A DNA stretch of 64,000 nt from Isoalcanivorax indicus (GTDB lineage Bacteria > Pseudomonadota > Gammaproteobacteria > Pseudomonadales > Alcanivoracaceae). The notes under the pieces are model-generated. The model did no database searches. It was not told the origin of the DNA and saw nothing but the letters and a program-made list of their open reading frames with translations. Shown one piece after another: positions 55,537 to 63,258 of this stretch. A program made the position numbers and the translations under genes. The first letter of the stretch is position 1. Each line of letters begins with the position of its first letter. The stretch spans positions 2,170,001 to 2,234,000 of the forward strand of contig NZ_QGMP01000001.1 in the NCBI RefSeq assembly GCF_003259185.1, in the 5' to 3' direction.

Positions 55537-56358
55537 ATGAACACTACGGCCACCCGTTTGCTGTTACCTGCCCTGGCACTGGGCAGCGCCCTGCTGCTGC
55601 CACTGACCGCCCAGGCCCACCGCGGCTGGATCCTGCCCGCCGCCACGACGCTGTCCAGCGAGGACGCCTGGGTCACGTTTGATGGCGCCATTTCCAACGA
55701 TATTTTCCACACCGACTATGCGCCGCTGCGCCTGAACAATCTGGAGGTGGCGGGCCCCAACGGTGAGGCGATCACCGTGCACAATGCGCACACCGGCAAG
55801 TACCGCAGCACCTTCGACCTGAACCTGACCGAACGCGGCACCTACCGGATCAGCGCCGTCAACACGGGCATCTTTGCCAGTTGGGAAGAAAACGGTGAAC
55901 GCAAACGCTGGCGCGGCAGCGCGGAAGAATTCGCGAATGCGGTACCGCGCCGGGCGAAAAAACTCGAAGTCACCGAATTCTCCCGCCGCCTGGAAACCTA
56001 TGTCACCGCCGGCGCCCCGGACAAGTCGGTGTTTGTCACCGAAGGCACGGGCCTGACGCTGGCGCCGGACACCCACCCGAACGATCTGTTTGCCGGCGAA
56101 ACCGCGCGCTTCCGCTTCCTGATCGACGGCAAACCCGCCGCCGGTGCCAGTGTGGAGGTGATTCCCGGTGGCATGCGCTACCGTAACCATCAGGATCTGG
56201 AAACCCTGACCACTGATGAGGACGGGTACCTGAGCATCCAATGGCCCGGCGCGGGTATGTACTGGATTGGCGCCAGCTACGACGATGACCAGGCCAGCCG
56301 ACGCGGTGCGCGACGTCATGCCAGCTACAGCGGTACCTTCGAGGTGTTGCCTGACTAA
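55537..56358 (+). CDS. DUF4198 periplasmic protein
   Basis: A 273-residue exported protein with a signal peptide (cleavage at AQAHRGW) so that the mature protein begins with His, as expected for a metal-contacting N-terminus in this DUF4198 (NikM/CbtA-like) family. Two beta-sandwich domains follow, the second with ARFRFLIDGKPAAGASVEVIPGG, and a final TTDEDGYLSIQWPGAGMYWIGA. CAGGAG precedes ATG 55537. In other bacteria DUF4198 proteins accompany nickel or other metal uptake systems. Confidence 0.83.
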   Translation: MNTTATRLLLPALALGSALLLPLTAQAHRGWILPAATTLSSEDAWVTFDGAISNDIFHTDYAPLRLNNLEVAGPNGEAITVHNAHTGKYRSTFDLNLTERGTYRISAVNTGIFASWEENGERKRWRGSAEEFANAVPRRAKKLEVTEFSRRLETYVTAGAPDKSVFVTEGTGLTLAPDTHPNDLFAGETARFRFLIDGKPAAGASVEVIPGGMRYRNHQDLETLTTDEDGYLSIQWPGAGMYWIGASYDDDQASRRGARRHASYSGTFEVLPD

Positions 56359-56361
56359 GCG

Positions 56362-58128
56362 ATGCGCCTCGACATGACGGCTTCCGCAAACACCACCTGG
56401 CGACTGCCCGATGCGCCATCCCGTCCCGGGGTGGCGCGCTCCTTTGCCGCCCTGAGTGTCGCGGCGTTGCTGCTGTGTCTGTTATGGCCCGGCGAACGGG
56501 TACTCCTGTGGCTGAACCCCTCGCTCCCCACGCCCGACATGACGGAGCGTGCGCTGCCCGCCGCGCCACTGATCCGCCGCATTGAAGCCGCCGAACCGGC
56601 CCTGCGCGTGCACCAGCTGCGTCTGCCCACCGCACCAGGACAACTGGCCCGGGCGACGCTGATCGACAACAACGGCACGGCACATCAGCGGCTGGTCAAT
56701 CCGGTGACCGGCGCACTGCACAGCGAACTGCGCGGCGCGGCGCTCCATCAACGCATGGAGCGCGCCCGGCAGCGCCTGCTGCGGACGCTGGGCGCGCCCC
56801 TGCCTGCCGCGTTCCTGATGTTATTCGGCTATGCCCTGTGGAGTCGCAGCCTGCTGCGCCGTGCGCACCCCGCTGCAGCATCCGGGCGCCCCGGACCCAC
56901 CACACTGGTCGGTTACGCCAGCCAGACCGGAGGCGCTGAAGCGCTGGCCCGGCAGGCCGCCGACGTCCTGCAACAGGCCGGTCGCCAGGCCCGGCTGTTA
57001 CCACTGAATGCCATCACTGCCGAGCAGCTGGCCGACACCCGCGAGGCCCTGTTTCTGGTCAGCACCCACGGCGATGGTGACCCGCCGGACAATGCCGCCG
57101 TCTTCGCTCGCCGCCAGTTGCCCGCCAGCGCGGACCTCAAAGGTCTGCGCTTCGGTCTGCTCGCTCTGGGTGACCGTCGCTATACGGATTTCTGCGGCTT
57201 CGGCCGCAGCCTGCACCAGTGGCTTTGCCAACACGGCGCCTGCGCATTATTTCCGCCGCTGGAAGTCGATGATCAGTGCCCGGACGCCTTGATGCAGTGG
57301 CAGGCTCACCTGCAGGGGCTGAGCGGCCAACCCGCTGTTCACGCCAGTGACAGCGCAGCGACCTTCTCGGCACCCGGCGTGCACACGGCCACACTGGTGC
57401 GGCGCCAGCCCCTGAATCCCGGCAGCCCCGGCAACCCGGTCTGGCAGGTGGATTTTGACGCCAGCACGCTACCCACCTGGGAGGCGGGCGATCTGGCGCT
57501 GCTGCATCTCGATCAGAACGAAACCCGCAGCTACTCGATTGCCTCGCTCCCGGGCAGCGGTGTCTTGCGCCTGCTGGTACGTGCCATGTACCGACCCGAC
57601 GGCACACCCGGCCTGGGCTCCGGCCTGCTGACTCGGCAGCTTGCGCCGGGCGAGGAGGCCCGTCTCAGCCTGCGCAGCAACCCCGGCTTCCGCCCGCCTG
57701 CCGCCGACACGCCCCTGATCCTGATCGGCAACGGCACTGGCCTGGCGGGCCTGCTCGCCCATCTGCACCAGCGCATGGCCGATGGCGCCTGTCGCAACTG
57801 GCTGCTTTTCGGCGAGCGCAGCCCGCAACACGATCGCTTCTGCAACGACATCCTGGACCTCTGGGTTCAGCAGGGCTCGTTGCACATGCAGCGCGTCTTC
57901 TCCCGCCCCTTTTCTGACACCCCCGCCAGCACCCTGTCCTACGTTCAGGACCTGCTGCCCGCGCACGCTGACACCTTGCGCGAATGGCTCGCCGACGGCG
58001 CTGTGCTCTGTGTTTGCGGCAGCCTGACCATGGGCCAGGGCGTCGACCAGACCCTCCGCCATCTCCTGGGCGACGACGACGTGGACGCGTTGCTGACTGC
58101 AGGGCGGTATCGTCGGGATGTCTACTGA
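56362..58128 (+). CDS. Membrane flavoreductase (PepSY/flavodoxin/FNR-like)
   Basis: A 588-residue oxidoreductase. Residues 27-45 and about 148-162 are membrane helices with a periplasmic PepSY-like loop between them. About 180-320 is a flavodoxin domain (FMN; GYASQTGGAEALARQ, STHGDGDPPDNA, LALGDRRYTDFCGFG). About 350-588 is an FAD/NADPH reductase of the sulfite-reductase alpha type (RSYSIAS, LIGNGTGLAGLLAH, GSLTMGQGVD). It should take electrons from NADPH to a periplasmic acceptor, probably a ferric chelate. It starts at ATG 56362 three bases after the DUF4198 stop; ATG 56374 is possible. Repeats 6 and 7 follow. Confidence 0.88.
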   Translation: MRLDMTASANTTWRLPDAPSRPGVARSFAALSVAALLLCLLWPGERVLLWLNPSLPTPDMTERALPAAPLIRRIEAAEPALRVHQLRLPTAPGQLARATLIDNNGTAHQRLVNPVTGALHSELRGAALHQRMERARQRLLRTLGAPLPAAFLMLFGYALWSRSLLRRAHPAAASGRPGPTTLVGYASQTGGAEALARQAADVLQQAGRQARLLPLNAITAEQLADTREALFLVSTHGDGDPPDNAAVFARRQLPASADLKGLRFGLLALGDRRYTDFCGFGRSLHQWLCQHGACALFPPLEVDDQCPDALMQWQAHLQGLSGQPAVHASDSAATFSAPGVHTATLVRRQPLNPGSPGNPVWQVDFDASTLPTWEAGDLALLHLDQNETRSYSIASLPGSGVLRLLVRAMYRPDGTPGLGSGLLTRQLAPGEEARLSLRSNPGFRPPAADTPLILIGNGTGLAGLLAHLHQRMADGACRNWLLFGERSPQHDRFCNDILDLWVQQGSLHMQRVFSRPFSDTPASTLSYVQDLLPAHADTLREWLADGAVLCVCGSLTMGQGVDQTLRHLLGDDDVDALLTAGRYRRDVY

Positions 58129-58167
58129 AGTGTGGCTGGTGCCATTACTTTCGGGTGTGGTGGTTAT

Positions 58168-58286
58168 GGCCCTCGGGGGGCGGGTAAAGGGTTTCTGGAC
58201 ACGCCGTGAACCCATCCATGGGGGCTCTCGTTCGGCATCCATGCCTCTCGAAGGTCCAGAAACCCTTTACCCGCCCCCCGAGGGCC
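58168..58286 (+). repeat. Structured inverted-repeat element, copy 6
   Basis: Perfect 33-bp arms (58168-58200 and 58254-58286) with a 53-nt core (58201-58253). The small hairpin TACA/TGTA of other copies is replaced by CCCAT/ATGGG (58211-58222), still between GCC (58203-58205) and GGC (58223-58225), a clear compensatory change. Left member of pair C. Confidence 0.92.
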
Positions 58287-58382
58287 GTCACGCGCAGCCC
58301 GGTTAACAACGTCCAGCCAACCGGGAGCCTGGTTCTGGCGACATGCTACGAAGTGGGATTCATGTCGTTGGCACTGAACTGA

Positions 58383-58495
58383 GGCCTCGGGGCGGGGTAC
58401 TCCCTTCCAGAAGTGTGTGAGGCAGGATGCCGAACGCAAGCCCCCATGGATGGGTTCACGGCGGCTTCTGGAAGGGAGTACCCCGCCCCGAGGCC
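58383..58495 (-). repeat. Structured inverted-repeat element, copy 7 (short core)
   Basis: Perfect 31-bp arms (58383-58413 and 58465-58495) and a 51-nt core (58414-58464). Read on the minus strand, it has the CCCAT/ATGGG hairpin of copy 6 and a shortened second hairpin GGCA-TCC-TGCC, where the usual is GGCAT-CC-ATGCC. The closing sequence of the arms (CCAGAAG) differs from the TTTCAGGAC of other copies on both arms. Right member of pair C. Confidence 0.88.
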
Positions 58496-58591
58496 GTGCT
58501 ACGAAGCTCCCACACCACAAAGCCCCCCCAAAAAGCAGACAAAAAAAACGCCGGGAGTACCGGCGTTCATAAGGAGGGTTCGGAGAAAACC

Positions 58592-58669
58592 ATGAAGAAC
58601 AATCGCACTAACAGAATCAGCTATGTCCTGCATTCTGTGACGCGACGTGAAGAAAAAAGTTCACCTTGA
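58592..58669 (+). CDS. Possible 25-residue small ORF
   Basis: ATG 58592 to TGA 58669 encodes a basic peptide (MKNNRTNRISYVLHSVTRRE...). GGAG lies 6 bases upstream, in addition to AAGGAGGG at 58571. It is 90 bases before the acyl-CoA dehydrogenase start and could be a leader peptide or chance. Low confidence. Confidence 0.25.
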   Translation: MKNNRTNRISYVLHSVTRREEKSSP

Positions 58670-58759
58670 TTCGTCTTTTTCCGCCATTTGCTATGCTTCC
58701 CACGCGCTACTGACCCATTTCGCCTGAAATCAGGCACTTACAACACAACGAGGCCCGGA

Positions 58760-60565
58760 ATGACCAAGAGCCCGATCATGGACCGCCGTAACCTGGATTT
58801 CCTGCTGTATGAAGTCCTCGGCGCCGACCAGTTGACCACCCTGCCCGCCTTCAACGACCACAACCGCGAGACCTTCGACGCCGTCATCGACCTGGCCCAC
58901 AGCCTCGCGCTGGAGAAGTTCCTGCCGCACAACCGCAAGTCCGACCTGCAGGAACCGGAGTTCGACAACGGCCGGGTCCGTATCATCCCGGAAGTGAAGG
59001 AGGCCCTGGACGCCTATATTGCCGCCGGGTTCATGAGCGCCACCGTGCCAGCAGACCAGGGCGGCATGCAGTTGCCTTTCCTGGTGGATACCGCTGCCGG
59101 CAGCGCCTTCGGCGCCGCCAATGTCGCCACCTTTGCCTACGTCATTCTTGCCCGCGGTGTCGCCAGCCTGCTGGGCGCCCACGGCAACGAGGATCAGAAA
59201 CAGCGCTATCGCGACCCGATTCTGGCCGGGCGCTTCTACGGCACCATGTGCCTGAGCGAGCCGCAGGCGGGCTCCTCGCTGGCCGATATCCGCACCCGCG
59301 CCACGCCGCAGGAGGGCGGCCACTACCTGCTGGAAGGCGCCAAGATGTGGATCAGCGGCGGCGAGCATGAACTGGGCGAGAACATCGTGCATATGGTGCT
59401 GGCACGGTTGCCGGACGCACCGCCGGGGGTCCGGGGCATCAGCCTGTTCGTGGTGCCGAAGTTTCATGTCAACGACGACGGCAGCCTGGGCGAGCGCAAC
59501 GATGTGGTGCTGGCCGGGGTGAACCACAAGATGGGTTACCGGGGCACCGTGAACACGTTCCTCAAGTTCGGCGAGAACGGCCACTGCAAGGGCTGGCTGG
59601 TGGGTGAGCCAAATCAGGGGCTGGCCTGCATGTTCCATATGATGAATGAGGCGCGCATCGGTGTCGGCCTGGGCGCCATCATGCTGGGCCAGGCGGGTTA
59701 TCTGCATTCGCTGGAGTATGCGCGAGAGCGTTCGCAGGGCCGGTTGCCGGACCAGAAGGACCCGGTCAGCCCGCCAGTACCCTTGATCGAACACGCCGAC
59801 GTGCGGCGCATGCTGTTGCAGCAGAAAAGCTATGTGGAGGCGCCGCTGGCGCTGACGTTGTACGGCGCCAGACTCGTGGATGAAAAGGCCCACGCCGAAG
59901 ACGAGGCCACCCGTACCGAGGCAGGGCTGCTGCTGGAGGTGCTGACGCCGATCATCAAGGCCTGGCCGTCGGACTGGTGCCTCAAAGCCAACGAGTTGGC
60001 GATCCAGATTCTGGGCGGCTACGGCTACACGCGCGAATATCCGGTGGAGCAGTTCTACCGCGACAACCGCCTGAATCCGATTCACGAGGGCACCAACGGC
60101 ATCCAGGCGATGGACCTGCTGGGCCGCAAGGCGATGATGCACAACGGCGCGGGGCTGAAGCTGCTGCTGCAACGCATCACCCGCACGCTGGCAGGTTGCC
60201 AGGGCATCGAGCGCTTGCAGGAGGAGTGCGCCAGTGTGCAGGCCGCCCTGCAGCGCATTGGTGAGGTCACGGCCTTTCTGGGCCAGCAACTGGCGACGGG
60301 CCAGGTGCGGCTGGCGCTGGCCAATGCGACCCACTACATGACACTGGTAGGCCATACCGTGATGGCCTGGATGCTGCTGGAACAGGCACGCCTCGCCGCC
60401 GGGGCGCTACCGTCGGCCTCGGGCAGTGACCGCGATTTCTACGAGGGAAAACTGCTGACGTGCCGCTTCTTCATGCGCCATGAATTGCCGGTGATCGAGC
60501 ATAGCGCGACGCTGTTGCTGTCGATGGATGACACGACGCTGGTGATGCCGGAAGCGGGGTTCTGA
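58760..60565 (+). CDS. Large acyl-CoA dehydrogenase (DmdC/FadE-like)
   Basis: An FAD enzyme of 601 residues, longer than the 380-residue short-chain family because of an added N-terminal helix and a C-terminal domain. It has GTMCLSEPQAGSSLADIRTRA, LEGAKMWISGGEHE, NHKMGYRGTVN and ILGGYGYTREYPVEQFYRDNRLNPIHEGTNGIQ with a catalytic Glu. It is of the C-terminally extended group (DmdC-type). ATG 58760 is used; 58778 is an alternative. No fatty-acid specificity can be read. It has its own intergenic region and a converging AraC gene. Confidence 0.9.
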   Translation: MTKSPIMDRRNLDFLLYEVLGADQLTTLPAFNDHNRETFDAVIDLAHSLALEKFLPHNRKSDLQEPEFDNGRVRIIPEVKEALDAYIAAGFMSATVPADQGGMQLPFLVDTAAGSAFGAANVATFAYVILARGVASLLGAHGNEDQKQRYRDPILAGRFYGTMCLSEPQAGSSLADIRTRATPQEGGHYLLEGAKMWISGGEHELGENIVHMVLARLPDAPPGVRGISLFVVPKFHVNDDGSLGERNDVVLAGVNHKMGYRGTVNTFLKFGENGHCKGWLVGEPNQGLACMFHMMNEARIGVGLGAIMLGQAGYLHSLEYARERSQGRLPDQKDPVSPPVPLIEHADVRRMLLQQKSYVEAPLALTLYGARLVDEKAHAEDEATRTEAGLLLEVLTPIIKAWPSDWCLKANELAIQILGGYGYTREYPVEQFYRDNRLNPIHEGTNGIQAMDLLGRKAMMHNGAGLKLLLQRITRTLAGCQGIERLQEECASVQAALQRIGEVTAFLGQQLATGQVRLALANATHYMTLVGHTVMAWMLLEQARLAAGALPSASGSDRDFYEGKLLTCRFFMRHELPVIEHSATLLLSMDDTTLVMPEAGF

Positions 60566-60577
60566 TAAAAAACAGGC

Positions 60578-60610
60578 AAAAAAAGGGCGTGCTGTCAGGT
60601 AGCACGCCCT
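60578..60610 (-). terminator. Terminator between the acyl-CoA dehydrogenase and AraC genes
   Basis: A 10-bp stem AGGGCGTGCT / AGCACGCCCT with a 7-base loop. The T-run is on the minus strand (A-run at 60578-60584 in plus reading), so it mainly serves the AraC gene that stops at 60734; on the plus strand it lacks a T-run. Confidence 0.75.
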
Positions 60611-60733
60611 GGGTGTGCCCGATGACCGGGCAAGCTCTCCGACGTTTGGCATCGCGAGGCGATGCGCATTCTTTCAGGCGGCTCACGCCGCATGCAGTGC
60701 GGGTGTGTAGCGCACACCCGTAAAAACGTGCCG

Positions 60734-61537
60734 CTATCTTGGCGCATCCGGCAAAATAATGACTTGAACGCTACTGCTATCTTTCAGTACAGCGGACGGT
60801 CGTAAACCGAACATGCGGCGGAAGGTCCGGCTGAAATGGGCTGAATCGGAGAAGCCCGCCATCAGCGCTGCTTCCGTCAGGGAAATCCCCCTCTCCAGCA
60901 TCTGCACGGCGCGGCTGACACGCAGCCACAATAGATACTGGCTCAGGCTCAGGCCCAGTTCCTGCTTGAACAGGTGCTGCAGGCGCGACACCGACAGGGC
61001 GGCGACCCGCGCCAGCCGCTCGACACCCGGTGGCTGCTCCAGGTTGCGGATCAGCAGCTTGCGAACCCGCTCTACCCGGGGGTCACGCCGCAGCGGCCCG
61101 GGCGCCCCGGCGGCCAGCACGTCCACCGCACGCTGGAAGAACCCCACCGCGCGACCCGGCGACCAGTCATCGGCAGGCAGGGCTGCCACCATGTCCGCAT
61201 GTTCCCCGGGGCTCATTTCCACCCAGGGCTTGCCGTGCAGGCGCTGACCGAAGCGGCGGTAGCTTTCGCGATCCGGGTCCACCTGCATGATGATCACGCG
61301 GTCGTCCGCCGTGCGCAGCTGTTGCGTTACGCACGGTGCCACCAGCAGGCCATTACTGGTTACCCAGCGGCCGTCGTGGCCGAAGCGGAACGGTTTGCCG
61401 GTCGCCAGCAGGATGGAGGCGTTGTAGTGCGCATGGGGCGGGTTGTGCACCGGGCAGCCCACCAGCATGGCATGGCCTCCCGCCACGAACAGGCGTCCGA
61501 CCGGCGAGGGGCGCGCATCAGCGTCCTTCTTCATCAT
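60734..61537 (-). CDS. AraC-family transcriptional regulator 1
   Basis: A 267-residue regulator. The N-terminal cupin part (about 20-100) has PPHAHYNASILLATGKPF, and the C-terminal two helix-turn-helices are VERLARVAALSVSRLQHLFKQELGLSLSQYLLWLR and SLTEAALMAGFSDSAHFSRTFRRMFGLRPS. Its targets are not evident. It lies between a convergent acyl-CoA dehydrogenase and another AraC gene 15 bases upstream on the same strand, and the two may form one transcript. Confidence 0.88.
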   Translation of the reverse strand: MMKKDADARPSPVGRLFVAGGHAMLVGCPVHNPPHAHYNASILLATGKPFRFGHDGRWVTSNGLLVAPCVTQQLRTADDRVIIMQVDPDRESYRRFGQRLHGKPWVEMSPGEHADMVAALPADDWSPGRAVGFFQRAVDVLAAGAPGPLRRDPRVERVRKLLIRNLEQPPGVERLARVAALSVSRLQHLFKQELGLSLSQYLLWLRVSRAVQMLERGISLTEAALMAGFSDSAHFSRTFRRMFGLRPSAVLKDSSSVQVIILPDAPR

Positions 61538-61552
61538 CGTTTTTTCCAGTAT

Positions 61553-62572
61553 TCAACCCAGCACGCGGCGGCGATAGGCCCCGGGTGCGCAACCTTCCCA
61601 GCGTTTGAAGGCATGATAGAAATTGGCGGTGTCAGAAAACCCCAGGCTGCAGGCCAGTTGCTCCATGTCGCAGTCCGGTTCCGCCAGGGCAGCGCGGGCA
61701 TACCGATGCCTGACTTGATCACGCAACTCGGCAAAGGTAACACCTTCCCGGCGCAAGCGCCGTTGCAGGGTTCTCGCACTGAGATTCAGACTGCTGGCGA
61801 TGGCCTCGACATGGCTGTCCGGCTGGCCGAGGCGCGCCTCCAGCAACCCCTGCACCTGGCCGGCCAGCCCCTGGGCGCGGCTCAGGCGGGCCAGTTGCTG
61901 ATCCGCCACCCGGCGCAGGCGCTGATTATAGCGCGGATACGCCGTGGGCAGGGCAACATCCATGCCCTCGCGGGCGATCACGATCTCATTGCGGGCCTCA
62001 CCAAACTGCAATGGCACCTGAAAGAAGGTCTCGTACTGCGATATGTCGGCAGGCTGGCGATGCCGGAAACACACACGGCGCAGCCCCAGCTTGCCACCCA
62101 TCAGGGAATTGCCGATGGCCACCATGGTGGCCACCACGACCTCGTTGTGGGTGCGTGTACGGGTAAACTGGAGCAGTTGCTCGTCCGAAGTACTGGCCAG
62201 CACCACCTGGTCATCGGTTTCGATGAGTTCGAACTCCAGATAAGGCACCAGCAGGTCCTTGTAGCGCAGCAGCAGGTTCAGTGCCTCGCGCAGACTGCCT
62301 GCGGTGGCCATCAGGTTGCCGAGCAGGTCAAGGTTGCCATAGTGGTTCTCCTGGCCAACACGCAGCCCGAAGAACGGGTCGTCCTGGGCCACGGAAAAAG
62401 CGGAGGACAACAAGGTATCCAGTTGCGCCAGGGTAATGAACTGATCGTGGCGCCCGACGACATCGGGATCGATCCCGGCACGGTCGAACAGCGCCTGGAT
62501 ATTGAGGCGGCTCTTGAGTGCAATTTCCAGCAACCCGGGCAGGATGGAGGCGGGCAGAAGGCTACCGGCCAT
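61553..62572 (-). CDS. AraC-family transcriptional regulator 2 (arabinose-binding-domain type)
   Basis: A 339-residue regulator of the OruR/ArgR-like AraC group with an N-terminal ~190-residue sensor domain (LLEIALKSRLNIQALFDRAGIDPDVVGRHDQFITLAQLDTLL) and a C-terminal helix-turn-helix pair (HVEAIASSLNLSARTLQRRLRREGVTF, CSLGFSDTANFYHAFKRWEG). ATG 62572 follows AAGGAGAG; a longer upstream frame is not needed. It is divergent from the SRPBCC and MMPL genes and may control them. Confidence 0.88.
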   Translation of the reverse strand: MAGSLLPASILPGLLEIALKSRLNIQALFDRAGIDPDVVGRHDQFITLAQLDTLLSSAFSVAQDDPFFGLRVGQENHYGNLDLLGNLMATAGSLREALNLLLRYKDLLVPYLEFELIETDDQVVLASTSDEQLLQFTRTRTHNEVVVATMVAIGNSLMGGKLGLRRVCFRHRQPADISQYETFFQVPLQFGEARNEIVIAREGMDVALPTAYPRYNQRLRRVADQQLARLSRAQGLAGQVQGLLEARLGQPDSHVEAIASSLNLSARTLQRRLRREGVTFAELRDQVRHRYARAALAEPDCDMEQLACSLGFSDTANFYHAFKRWEGCAPGAYRRRVLG

Positions 62573-62803
62573 CGCAACTCTCCTTAGTCGTATTTTTCTT
62601 GTCTTATCGCGCAGCTTGCTTCGGCGCCGGTTCACCCGGCGCGCAAGGTGCTGGCCCATCCCCTGACGGTTGGGTACTCTTGGCCACCAGAGTATCGCAT
62701 CATGGTGCCAGTTGTGGCAGCCGCCGCCGGTCGCCCTTTCCAATTGTCCCGGCAGGACCGGCACCCTGCACGCCGCCCGTAAACAAAATCACAGAGACCG
62801 TTT

Positions 62804-63235
62804 ATGCTCAAGCGCTATTATGCCGACATGGTTACCGAAGCTGCCGTGCCGCCCGCCCAGGCGTTCCGCTTCTTTTGTCAGGTGAACGACTGGCAGGACT
62901 GGTCCAGCGTCATCCACAAGGCACGGCTGCTCAACGGCGAGTGGCGCAAGGGCTCGCTGCTGCTGTTCATGCCCAAGCTGCCCGGCCTGCCGCCCGCCCC
63001 GCTGGTGGTGCCGATTCTGGAATTTGAAGAGAACCATCGCATTACCTGGGGCATCGACCTGCCCTTCGCCCGGATGCTGCATCGCTTTACCTTCACGCCG
63101 GTCGAAGGCGGCAGCTGCCGCATCCACCACGAAGAGTGGTCCGAAGGCATCGTCAGTCTGCTGACCTTGCCGGTCACCCGCGCCCTGCGCCGCTTCAATG
63201 ACCGCTTTGCCCGCGAACTGGCGGCCATGTTCTGA
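62804..63235 (+). CDS. SRPBCC (START-like) family protein
   Basis: A 143-residue protein of the polyketide-cyclase/START fold: an N-terminal strand then AFRFFCQVNDWQDWSSVIHKARLL, a common 'SRPBCC' pattern with W-x-W and a following beta region (ITWGIDLPFARMLHRFTFTPVEGGSC), and a C-terminal helix (LRRFNDRFARELAAMF). The fold binds hydrophobic ligands. It lies 23 bases before an MMPL transporter gene on the same strand, so it may bind that transporter's lipid or hydrophobic substrate; inferred. Confidence 0.8.
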   Translation: MLKRYYADMVTEAAVPPAQAFRFFCQVNDWQDWSSVIHKARLLNGEWRKGSLLLFMPKLPGLPPAPLVVPILEFEENHRITWGIDLPFARMLHRFTFTPVEGGSCRIHHEEWSEGIVSLLTLPVTRALRRFNDRFARELAAMF

Positions 63236-63258
63236 ACGCCCTGACACAAGGATTCGTC

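Larger units (their letters stand above)
58129..58759. other. 631-bp region with repeat pair C, a hairpin and a possible small ORF
   Basis: Holds elements 6 and 7, then an 8-bp hairpin AACGCCGG/CCGGCGTT (58547-58567) preceded by an A-run, so a terminator for the minus strand or a leader hairpin. After it comes AAGGAGGG and a possible 25-codon ORF (58592-58669). No larger gene is credible here. Confidence 0.7.

Noticed and set aside
13865-58495. Repeat elements as integron attC sites or a CRISPR array
   Set aside because: They are scattered between unrelated housekeeping genes, lack attC core GTT/AAC sites and integrase, and are not regularly spaced short repeats with unique spacers.
58616-58700. 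TTGATT...TATGCT promoter for the acyl-CoA dehydrogenase
   Set aside because: The spacer is about 20 bases, too long for a confident sigma-70 promoter.
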